From assembly GCA_029948255.1 (NCBI GenBank), contig JALIZF010001645.1, positions 124,001-188,000 of the forward strand: a stretch of DNA of 64,000 bases, read 5' to 3'. The DNA comes from Telmatactis stephensoni. Lineage: Eukaryota; Cnidaria; Anthozoa; Actiniaria; Isophelliidae. Below, in pieces: positions 55,210 to 64,000 of the stretch. The notes beneath the pieces are model-generated. The model worked only from the letters and a program-made list of their open reading frames with translations. It made no database searches and had not been told where the DNA came from. Positions within the stretch are counted from its first letter, which is position 1; every line of letters begins with the position of its first letter. Both the position numbers and the translations under genes were made by a program.

Positions 55210-56666
55210 CCCCCGGGCCGTATCCCGCGGAAACCTCTACTGGCCGGGGCTTCATCTATCCTGTCGTCCATGGTCTTGTTGTCGGAATACTTATAAAGAA
55301 AGAGTGTATGCAACCAATAGAAATAAAAAAGAAATAAAAAATTCCCCGTTAAAAGAAAAAGTAGGCTCTAGTAAATATTGCATTTGTCACATGGATCGAA
55401 TTCACTGACTTGCAAATCCTATGTACGGCTGTCACGCGCAAGGTTTGTCACGGTGATCAGAAACAAATGACCTTAGTGTTCCTTTACTTTTGGAGAGGTT
55501 TTGAAGTTGAAGATCAAAATTACTTCTTTAATATTATTCTAAAAATGATCTTGAAATGTTTCAAAACAAGTTTTTTAGCAAACTGCACAAAACGCTGCTA
55601 GCTTCTTGACCCGCACAAACTCGTTATCTGAATCACGATGACAGATTATAAAGCAGAAAAAGTTCTTTTGGCCGTTTTTTATTTAGATATTTGTTTTTGT
55701 TCTTTGTTGTTTATCATTACTTACTCTTTAATTTTGTGATTATTTTTATCATATTTTGGACACTATCCGCAAAAATCTATCCGCAATCCGCAATCCGCAA
55801 AAATCTATCCGCAATCCACACCCCGCGTTTTAACGACGGCCGTCTAAATTGTCCTAGTGAAAATACCAGACTGTGTCAATTTTGGCTGTAAGTGATGACA
55901 AATGAGAAACGTATGTATCGTATGTAAGTGAGTGATAAGTTTTTGGCGTTTCGAATTTTGCTAAAACCTGGTCGGCTTATAATAAGTATACACTGATTCT
56001 ATATAGTTTTCTGGACTCTCGACCTGGTACTGTCGACAGTCTCGACCAAAACCCAAACTCACTTAGCACTTTTGATAATAAACTATTGATGGTGGTCTGT
56101 TAGCGGAACGCATTGTTGACAGACAAATTATCGCTCAAATGCTTGAGGTTCCTTGAGGCACCAGTGAAACATCTGACATTGAACTGTGAATTAATCATTT
56201 GCTAAATGGATTTGCAATAAATAGTGTAACGAACACGACTAGCATTTTCATATTTTCAGATGTATCTGTTTTGATTTTTTAACAGCTAAGTAAAAAGGAT
56301 TAAACTTACATTGTAATCAAACAAAATATTCATCTTTGTCTAAAGGAATGAACGAATGAACAAAGGAAAGAACGAATAAATGAATAAATAAATGAATATA
56401 AATAAATGAATTAGATAAGTTATATTTTCCCCTCGTTAAAAAATATCCGCCAGTCCGCGTCCGCCAGTCCGCGTCCGTCTTTTATCTACACCCCACTCGC
56501 GTCCGCAGTCCGCGTCCGTCTTTTATCTACACCCCACTGGAAATGTGTCTGTACACGAACACCTAATCGAAAGTAGAAATACATCCGGAAATTAATCCTA
56601 CCCGGAAATGTCAGTACTCTAACTCCGATCCGCTTACTTAACATGACTCGCATATATTATCGGTTA

Positions 56667-57410
56667 AGGCAGAATTCAGCAGTGAGTAAGACTCCTGTTT
56701 TTACCTTCCTTGATGTTGGCTTCTGAGATTTAAACGACTGCACCTTCAATTCTTGATCAGGAATAGTATAGGTCACGCGACTGGATTCCATATCAGATAC
56801 ACAATGATGAACAGTTGCTATAAGATTTCAACAGTACAGGAATACTTCATTAAACTAAGCCAAGAGTATAGATCTAGAAATACTTCATTAAACTGTATCT
56901 TACCATGTTCTTGGCTCGTTCGATCAGTGTAAACGCCTGCAAAATGATTCTAGTGGTCGACGAGAGGAGTAACTTTCCACGAATCGCTCACATGACCGGA
57001 TTCAATTCCTGGGTTTCATATGACGTCATTTTAAATCTCATTGGAATTTTCATCACAGGTAACCCAAGATCGACCCTTTTATAAGAGAAGGTCTGGGGAT
57101 TTAGAGTTAAGTTGGAAAGATTTAAATCAAGATTCCTGTTCAGTGTCATCTGGTTGATTTTGACTGTTGTATGCAGTTTCAACGAATTTCAAAAATCAAC
57201 ACTGAGGATGCTACAACAAGTAAGTCCTGGAATCTTTATTTAAATGTTTCCAACTTAACTCTAAATCCCCATACATTCTCTTATAAAAGGGTCGAGCTTG
57301 GGTTACCTGTGTTTTCATCAGCTGAAAGACAAGTTTTCAATAGAATATTCTCCGGCTGGTTGAGAGCACATGGTGGTCGAACAATGACCACCATTCAAAG
57401 CAGATCCCGA
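56667..57410. repeat. Dispersed repeat, copy with MITE insertion
   Basis: Copy of 35868-36330, interrupted by the 258-bp MITE at 57054-57311. Confidence 0.85.
57054..57311. mobile_element. MITE with CACAGGTAACCCAAG ends
   Basis: Inverted ends CACAGGTAACCCAAG / CTTGGGTTACCTGTG and inner arms around GACCCTTTTATAAGAGAA. Flanked by TTTTCAT (57047-57053 and 57312-57318); the empty site is in the sister copy at 36190-36202. The duplication reads as 7 bp if the ends are symmetric and up to 9 bp otherwise. Confidence 0.88.
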
Positions 57411-58660
57411 AAGGAGGGGGGGAGGTACTCCCTTACAAAAGTGATAGGGGTTCTCGACAGAAGGTTTTGAAAATGACCCGAAAAGGAGCGCTGGTTCGTC
57501 ACGAGAGTTTATCAGTTCATTCTCTCGCTTGCTTCGTGAATCTGTTTTCGGGTCCTTTGGTACGGTTTTTCTCTCTCAGCCCAAACACATGAAAAACGCG
57601 CATAAACGTGAGCTGAGAGACGTGTGCATAAAATATTAGAATGTGGTGGTAGTGCGCGAGAGAATACACTGTCCCTTAATAAGAGCACTTTTTAATGCTT
57701 ATGCGCTAAAAGACATGAGACTTAAAATAGCCATCTATTTTATTCTTTTTTCTTTTTATTTCTCGTTTTCTTTGCCAAATAGAAAAACTCAGAAAACAGA
57801 GAAAAAGTGGACAAAGCTCTGGACAGGACATTGTACTGTTATTCTACTCTCCACTTAACTGTTCTCACACGACACTGGCTGCTGATATATACACTGGGAA
57901 CTACTGTGACACTCAATTACAATATATTAGTCACGTGACATAGCAAGCCGTACCAAGCCTTGAAAATCTGGGGGGAAGGGGGCATAATGATATATCATGT
58001 CACGCAACACGTTTATGCAACAATGGCAACATGATACTCCCTCTCTTCATCTCCTTCGACTGAGTTAATACACGATTCACATATTGTAAATTCTATTGTC
58101 ATTAAAGCGTATCACACAAGCACTTAGTCTCCACGAATTATCATGACAGTGGCACTTGGATCACGTGATGCCTAATTAACATTTGTTTTCTTTTATTTGT
58201 CAAACGCACTTGGCTGTTCAGTTCCACACGCATTTCAACAGAATCTTAGTTAAAACAAGACTAACGGTAGTCCCATATATTTTCCTATCAATGGCGTTAT
58301 TTGTTATCAAAATCTACAGTATAATTCAGTTGATGTTTGAAAATACCAACAAAACAATACTGATGATATCAAAAAAATGTGCCTTTATGGCTACCCTATC
58401 GTATATATAAGATACTGCAGACAGGCAATGATCGACTACCCGCCTAAAGGGCTTGTAATGTACACGTGCATTTTGACTGACGCGGGAAGAATTCGAACAT
58501 CGACTTACGAACGAATTTCATGCAAAGTCCAGGACACATGATCTTTTTCTACAGCATACACTAACTGCAGTAGGAGACTCGATATAAAACCTGCAAAATG
58601 TTGCCGTATAATGTTGCAAAAATGAGTAACTCTATAAGCCTTTAGCATTATGACGTTTCA
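57411..58660. other. Intergenic, no gene seen
   Basis: A pair GACCCGAAAA / TTTTCGGGTCC lies inverted at 57475 and 57547. Otherwise nothing recognised. Confidence 0.4.
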
Positions 58661-58771
58661 TACCTCTCTCTATACCACAATCCTTTTGGAGTATCTGTTG
58701 TTCATCAATGTTTGTCACTCCAGGGATACGAAAGATTATTGAAGAGGATTCTGGTATAGATAGAGGTATGG
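58661..58771. repeat. Inverted repeat, TACCTCTCTCTATACCAC ends
   Basis: 26-bp arms with three mismatches enclose about 60 bp. Possibly an old MITE. Confidence 0.55.
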
Positions 58772-59912
58772 AACAGAGGAGGAGCGCACACCTTCCCAAG
58801 ATACATTGCGCCTTTGAAACGTGGATTTGTACAAAATTTATGCTAGAAACGGAGCTAATTTTTGGTCGTTGTATTGAGATGCAGAAATGAATTCCTTTAC
58901 GAATAAGAAGAAGTGGTAAAAGAGCTTTCAAACTATTACAAATTTAGCTAATTTTGACATTTCTAAAGGTTTGTAATTTAGATTTGAACTTGAAGTACAT
59001 TGGGGCCCGAAGAAAATACCCAATATTCAAACATCGCTTTCTTTAAAACGAATCAATATAAACTGGTTCTGATTATAGCGTCTTATAGAGCAAAGTGACC
59101 CTTAGTGACCCAGGATTTCAATTCGAAATTTTGACGTCAAACATAAGCAGCGTGTAGCCGTTGCTGATAAACCACTGGCTCAGTGAGTGGGTTTAAAATC
59201 GCGTCAAAATGCATCATAGTAAAATAACACTTTGCTCTTTGGATTGTGAGAGCAATTCAGGCATCATATGAAAGGCGTAATGATAAAAATACGACATGTT
59301 CTTAGAGCATAACGACTATATAACGCTCGGGAAATAAACTAATTTCAGTCCGTGACCTTTGGCGTTATCCGATCCTTGCTTCGGTGTTAGTTATTTATAT
59401 TCTCTAAAGTTTCATTGAAGTTTGTTCTTGAATTGGCTAGCAATCCAAAATTAATTAAAGATTTAGTTTTACAAGTTTAACTTTATTTTACATGTTGTAT
59501 CAGTGACATATTTCGAGAATTAACTGCTCACGAACTCGGACCATATGCCCCATGCAGTTCAATCACAGGATTCAACATAAAGCGTCGCTTCATCCAGCGT
59601 ATTTATCTTAACATTTATTATTTTTATGACAAAGAATTGATACTTCAAGCTACACCATAAGTTAGTTTTGTTTTACACAAGCAATAGACGACAAATTCGA
59701 AAGAACTAGCTTTCCTACATCGCTATCGATGCTCTCGCTTCGGTGACTTCGATACAATGATGAATGTGCGAAAAAATTGATAATATACTTCATTTTGCAA
59801 TGCATCTCGGGAAGGTGTGCGTTCCTCCTCTGGGTATGGAACGTCATAAAGGTAATAGAGGCTTATTGTTATGCGTAATTTTACCCCCTCTAGCTCCTCG
59901 CCTTCCGAAAAC
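58772..59912. other. Intergenic, no gene seen
   Basis: No ORF, RNA gene or transposon end recognised. Confidence 0.4.
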
Positions 59913-60111
59913 AAGAAGAGAAGAGAAGAGAAGAGAAGAGAAGAGAAGAGAAGAGAAGAGAAGAGAAGAGAAGAGAAGAGAAGAGAAGAGAAGAGAAGAG
60001 AAGAGAAGAGAAGAGAAGAGAAGAGAAGAGAAGAGAAGAGAAGAGAAGAGAAGAGAAGAGAAGAGAAGAGAAGAGAAGAGAAGAGAAGAGAAGAGAAGAG
60101 AAGAGAAGAGA
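59913..60111. repeat. AAGAG pentanucleotide microsatellite
   Basis: About 39 near-perfect AAGAG units. All three forward frames and the reverse frames stay open (REEKRREEK, FSSLLFSS) and are not genes. Confidence 0.97.
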
Positions 60112-60139
60112 ATTGAGAACAGAACAGAACAGAACAGAC

Positions 60140-60275
60140 CAGAAGAAAAGAGAAGGGAAAAGAAAAGAAAAGAAAAGAGAAGGGAAAAGAAAAGAAAAGA
60201 AAAGAAAAGAAAAGAAAAGAAAAGAAAAGAAAAGAAAAGAAAAGAAAAAAAGAAAAGAAAAGAAAAGGAAAGGAG
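60140..60275. repeat. AAAAG pentanucleotide microsatellite
   Basis: About 25 AAAAG units with GGG interruptions, grading from the adjacent AAGAG array. Confidence 0.93.
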
Positions 60276-60319
60276 AAAATGTATTATGGATAGGATTGAT
60301 ATGCTGGTGGTAGTTGCAT

Positions 60320-60986
60320 CGTCCTCGGAGACCCAGGGCGTCAGGAAGGGGGGAGGGGAGCGGAGGGGAAAGGAAAGAGGTGAAAAGGACGCCCTGGGCT
60401 TTTGACTACCCCTAACTTGTCTTGAGACCAAACGTCAACAAAGGCTCTGATTGGCCTCATTATAATTTAATTATAATGAGGCCAATCAGAAGCGTTTGTA
60501 CCATTAGATTAAAATCATCTAAAATTACCAGTAAGCAAGTTGACCCCACGCATCGCCAAGACTTTAAACAATACAAGCTGTCACGTTTAGTTTGAAAAGA
60601 AGCATGTTTCCAGCTCACTGCGACTTTTAAACAATATATACGTAATCTCTTTCATGTATTTTGCAATAGCAATGAGTTTAGAGTGAAAAATATAGATAAA
60701 TTGCAAAGACCTTGGTGAAACAAGATTTATTTGAGGAACTTCTCACAGGATATGGCGTAACAACTGTCACTATATCAAAGCGATAATTGAAATGAGCCAG
60801 ATATTTTTGTCATTTGAACTTTGAACCAATTCTTTATTTCTAGAAATGATGGAGTATATTTCCCCGGGGGGGTTTCTTCGGGGTCAAAACGCTAGGGATG
60901 ATCGTCGGAAACCTCCAAAACGTACCCTAAAAAATACCCAATACGCTCCCCTCCCCCCTCCCAGACGCCCTGGGTCTCCGAGGACG
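60320..60986. mobile_element. TIR element, CGTCCTCGGAGACCCAGGGC ends, 9-bp TSD
   Basis: A 667-bp non-coding element with ~22-bp perfect inverted ends, flanked by TAGTTGCAT (60311-60319 and 60987-60995). The subterminal parts are GGGGGAGGGG-rich. It contains a 48-bp hairpin (60445-60492, CTGATTGGCCTCATTATAAT). The 9-bp duplication fits a MULE-like or similar superfamily. Confidence 0.88.
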
Positions 60987-61159
60987 TAGTTGCATTTGAT
61001 GTTTGTACATTGTGTTGGGATCCCTGTGTGGTGAAGAAGAAATTTGATATTTATCAATAACGATTGCTGGCTTGGCGGCTGAAGCTACTTCAATGTGATT
61101 CCGTTCTTAAGTAAAGATTTCTGTAACAGCGACCAGAACTGCTGATTCTTTCACTAAAT

Positions 61160-61289
61160 ATGTTCAGAAAATCCTTCCTTGTTTGTGCCTTTCTAGCGAC
61201 GATCTTGATGTCTTTCTTGTTGTGGAATGAATTTCGCGTGTCCAACAACAACAACACAAAGACAAAGGCGAAAAGAAGATCTCGTGGAC
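61160..61289 (+). CDS. Probable first coding exon of a type II membrane protein
   Basis: From ATG 61160 a 43-codon frame gives MFRKS, then the hydrophobic stretch FLVCAFLATILMSFLLW, then a polar, basic stem (NNNNTKTKAKRRSRG), and ends at a consensus donor GTATGT (61290-61295), leaving a phase-1 exon. A short positively charged N-terminus, a single signal-anchor and a flexible stem are typical of Golgi glycosyltransferases and sulfotransferases, whose catalytic domain would be on later exons; none is recognised in the remaining 2.7 kb. After the donor the frame soon closes, as expected for an intron. The enzyme class is inferred from topology only. Confidence 0.5.
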
Positions 61290-62753
61290 GTATGTATTAT
61301 TCTTCAATATGCCAAAATCTGTGGCTTTAATTCATCAATTTATTCCCGAAATATTCTGTTTACATAAAGGCTTAAATTAGCTTAAGTTTGAAGTTAAATA
61401 TGTGATATAGATTGTCATAGTTCAAGCGAGTTAACTGGCTGTATAATTCTATTAACATTAGTCGCAGCTACCTCGCATTTATCAAGACTTTTAGATTCGT
61501 TTAGCCAGAAAGCTGTTTTGTAGCTCGTCTTATATCAGACGTCAGTTGTACTCCAAACGGAACACTCTCTGATCGATTTTGAGATTTTGTCTGATGTTAT
61601 GATCTATTGTGGTTGAAAGAGTCCATTTTGTGCCATTTGGACAGATCATCCAGATACGATCATGGCATATAGCGTGAATGTTATACTGAACGAAGGCACG
61701 AACAGAATAAAGAGCGAATTTAGATACATTTCTATTTCTTTTGAATTTCGAGAAGATACTAGATTAAGAACAACTGATCGCTGCAGAGTCTTTTCAAATA
61801 TATTTTGAATTCAATTGATGGGTAATACTTCAATCGATATCATTATTTACAACGCTTTCCAAAATGTTTTTTTTTTGTGTATGGTCAGTATGATGTCATG
61901 GTGCGGTTTGACTCAAAGCCAGCGCTTCAAAGGAAAACGAGGTCTTAATTTCTCTTTTGGCATATTTAAAATAACAAAAGATGAATCAGTGGAGAAAAAG
62001 ACACAAAATAGATCGTCTATTGCTTCACTAAAATGCGTTTCGTTTTTAATATTGAACATTGTAATGATAAATGCATTGTGACCAACAAGGCTAAAATGAA
62101 AAAGAATCCAAAAAACCTTTAAAATGCTCAAAAGAGAAACATTTTCCATAGCTCTCATTTGCTCTCACAGTTAGCCAAATTTTTGTCAGGCTGTCAAGAA
62201 AACGAGGTTTCTCAAATTTTACAATTGTCCAGAGCCTTTTGATGGAAACTTGACACCTGTTAAGTTTATCTTTTCTCTGCGGGAGAAGATTTCATATTGA
62301 AATGACCATGATTTATAAATATAACTATCGTTTTATACGTATTTCAAAGCCGACAATGAGGACTGGACGGGATATATCAAGTCCGCGCAATCATTAATTA
62401 TTCGGGAGGAATCTTTTTCCAGATAATTATCTGTCTATTGCAACATATACTTTCAACCAATAGTTCGTATGAATTGCTCATTATAAAACTTCCAACATTC
62501 CGTTCTGGTCAACGAATTCGCTTGTGGTTAGGGAATGAGATAAGAGAGTGAGACAAGATTAGAGGTTCGGGGTTCGAGTCTCAGTAGGTTCATGAATAAA
62601 TTTGAAACGTCTTTTAATGCATCAAAAGTTAAAGTTTATACAAATTATTAGATTTTTAAGAGCTAATATTTCCAAGTGTGATGAAAGTAAGCGTTACATA
62701 GAAACCTAGGGAAAGTCAACTATACTTCTAATTAAGGACCAATTGCAACAGTG
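61290..62753. other. Probable intron/intergenic, no gene seen
   Basis: No second exon could be identified. A weak B-box-like GGTTCGAGTCT at 62572-62582 suggests a decayed tRNA-derived repeat at about 62530-62600. Confidence 0.35.
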
Positions 62754-62802
62754 TTCCAGTGTCCTTGGAGTTGAAATTTGTTTAAATCCAAGGACACTGG
62801 AA
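62754..62802. repeat. 49-bp hairpin
   Basis: TTCCAGTGTCCTTGGA and its perfect complement around a 17-bp loop. Confidence 0.8.
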
Positions 62803-63128
62803 CAGATTTCCAGTTACTGCTTGGGAGGACTTACCAGGGTTTCAAGTACCTTCACGAGGTCAAAATCGGAGTATTTAATTGGCTGGCTAACTCATGAATA
62901 ATTAATGAATGAGAATATTCGTTTGACCACTAAAAAAGGGCTGACTGAGTAAGACAAGGGTAGTAATGGTTTAAAAACTTTTGTGAATTGAGCGTCTGCA
63001 GTGTCAGTAAAAAATCCCTATCTCCATTTTCAAAAATGAGCTTTTTATGGAGTATTTTTAAAGTAGTAAAACAAAAACAACAACAACAACAACAAAATTA
63101 CCATGGCTGGAAAGAACATGTTATATAA

Positions 63129-63200
63129 ACTTAGCAAAACGGTAATTTTTGGGTCGGAGGGTCGTGGGTTCGATTCCCGCTGGGGGCTCGGATTTTTTTT
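63129..63200 (+). repeat. tRNA 3'-half-like sequence with Pol III terminator
   Basis: A perfect T-arm GTGGG-TTCGATT-CCCGC with B-box GGTTCGATTCC (63167-63177), followed by T8 (63193-63200). The D-arm and a paired acceptor stem are not found, so this is a tRNA fragment or SINE head. Confidence 0.45.
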
Positions 63201-63475
63201 CCGAGCATTTTCAATCCTACACAAGTTACTTTATTTCATTTCTCTGGGTGGTTGGTTGGTTCACTAAAACGGTAATTCTTTTTTAAATAACATAGTGTTG
63301 TTGAATGAACTCTATTTCTGGTTTCAACCAGAAATTTGTCTGTAAAAAGCAGATATGCAAGTTTTACTTCACGGGATCCGTACTTTCTAAGTTTACGAGT
63401 CTGTGTGCTTTAAATAATGAGGCCGTTAAGCCAGTGATTAACACTACTATTCGGACCAATCACCAGCGTCCTTAG

Positions 63476-63696
63476 AACAGGATCCCCTATACCCCTTTGC
63501 AAAATGAAATCACGCAGAAATATTTAGTCTTTTCACGCATGACGGATAATTAAAAACCTATTTCACGTTCACAAAAATCAAAAGTTGCTTTCACGTGGAC
63601 GCAAAAAGATGTTAGACTTTAAATCACGCTCCACATACATCAAAATAAACCAGTTATTCACATTTATTTCGCGCAAAAGGTATAAGGGACCCTGTT
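63476..63696. mobile_element. MITE, AACAGGATCCCCTATACC ends
   Basis: AACAGGATCCCCTATACCCC and GGTATAAGGGACCCTGTT are inverted with few mismatches, 221 bp apart. The body has TTCACGCATGACGG-like subterminal repeats resembling those of 11210-12145. Non-coding. Confidence 0.65.
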
Positions 63697-64000
63697 AGAA
63701 TCTAACCACTAGTAAGTGTGTAGAACAAGAATTCTGTTGCTGATTCCCAGGGTTTTGCATTGTTCGGTTGTAACAGCTGTAACCTTGGAGCCGCTTGGGT
63801 CGTTTTATGTTTGTAATTTGAACAGCTGCGATAAACCTTTTAGTTTGAGTTATAATTATTTGGTCAATGTTTTGATCAATGTTGTATGCATAATTCTGGT
63901 ATAAATAAATTCGACTACTCTATTCTTTCTTTGGCTTGAGACAGGTTATTCATTCCTTGAATGCACATATATATTTTAGCACAATCGAACAATTTCTAGA
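63697..64000. other. Window end, no gene seen
   Basis: A 62-codon frame at 63716-63904 has no recognisable domain and is likely chance. Confidence 0.4.

Larger units (their letters stand above)
54026..55842. mobile_element. Element E2 nested in the E1 centre, 9-bp target duplication
   Basis: A 1817-bp element with ends including GTCGTTAAAACGCGGGGTG, flanked by TCTAAATTG (54017-54025 and 55843-55851). Arms ~430 bp, beginning with a GCGGATTGCGGATAGATTTT minisatellite. The loop carries the MITE 54688-54840 and CCCTAAAAGGTACC repeats. No transposase. Confidence 0.87.
51830..56534. mobile_element. Long-inverted-repeat element E1, 9-bp target duplication
   Basis: A 4705-bp element starting GGTGTAGATAAAAGACGGAC and ending with the complement, flanked by CACTGGAAA (51821-51829 and 56535-56543). 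Arms of ~680 bp are nearly identical. The ends are GCGGACGCGGACT-type minisatellites. A 9-bp duplication and long arms suggest a MULE-type non-autonomous transposon; no transposase is encoded. The left arm is interrupted by E3 and the central part by E2. Confidence 0.87.

Noticed and set aside
59764..60405. Long Arg-Glu-Lys-rich frames on both strands
   Set aside because: They are translations of AAGAG/AAAAG microsatellites; all frames are open because the unit contains no stop.
62537..62605. Possible tRNA gene
   Set aside because: Only a weak B-box-like GGTTCGAGTCT is present; no cloverleaf could be folded.

Overview
The window is nuclear DNA of an invertebrate animal, most likely a cnidarian (anthozoan type). 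The reasons are eukaryotic splice signals, an intronless tRNA-Tyr with the eukaryotic C1-G72/A73 signature, several LINE families, a Polinton-like element and a very high density of small inverted-repeat transposons in AT-rich DNA. The taxon is inferred from the protein and repeat types; no ribosomal or mitochondrial marker is present.

Region by region. 1-6765: a LINE scrap, then a tandem partial duplication of the 3' half of a Roco gene; the left copy is a pseudogene broken by a 1.5 kb foldback element with a 5-bp target duplication. 5779-9585 and 18716-22522 (both minus): two full-length tandem Roco paralogs of exactly 1268 aa, each with an N-terminal Rho-like GTPase domain, leucine-rich repeats, ROC-COR, a Cys/His zinc-site candidate and a conserved C-terminal region. 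9.7-18.7 kb: small inverted-repeat elements, one possibly carrying a captured exon. 23581-31664: an 8.1 kb Polinton/adintovirus-like element with terminal inverted repeats over 1 kb and a perfect 6-bp target duplication. It carries remnants of a packaging ATPase, other broken ORFs, one apparently intact spliced ORF and a tRNA-Tyr gene. 31.7-42 kb: repeats, including a 1.75 kb element whose interior is two opposed arrays of a 20-bp satellite. 42.5-49.6 kb: three decayed LINE families. 51830-56534: nested long-inverted-repeat elements, three of them with 9-bp target duplications. 57-64 kb: more small elements and one probable first exon of a type II membrane protein.

How it fits together. The only clear host coding genes are the two Roco paralogs, their truncated third copy and the short exon at 61160. 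The Roco pair looks like a locally expanding array shaped by duplication, transposon insertion and gene conversion. Their N-terminal GTPase domains have decayed in complementary ways: one keeps the P-loop, the other keeps the guanine-recognition motif. Everything else is best read as transposon archaeology, with several insertion events resolved to the base by target duplications or by an empty sister site.
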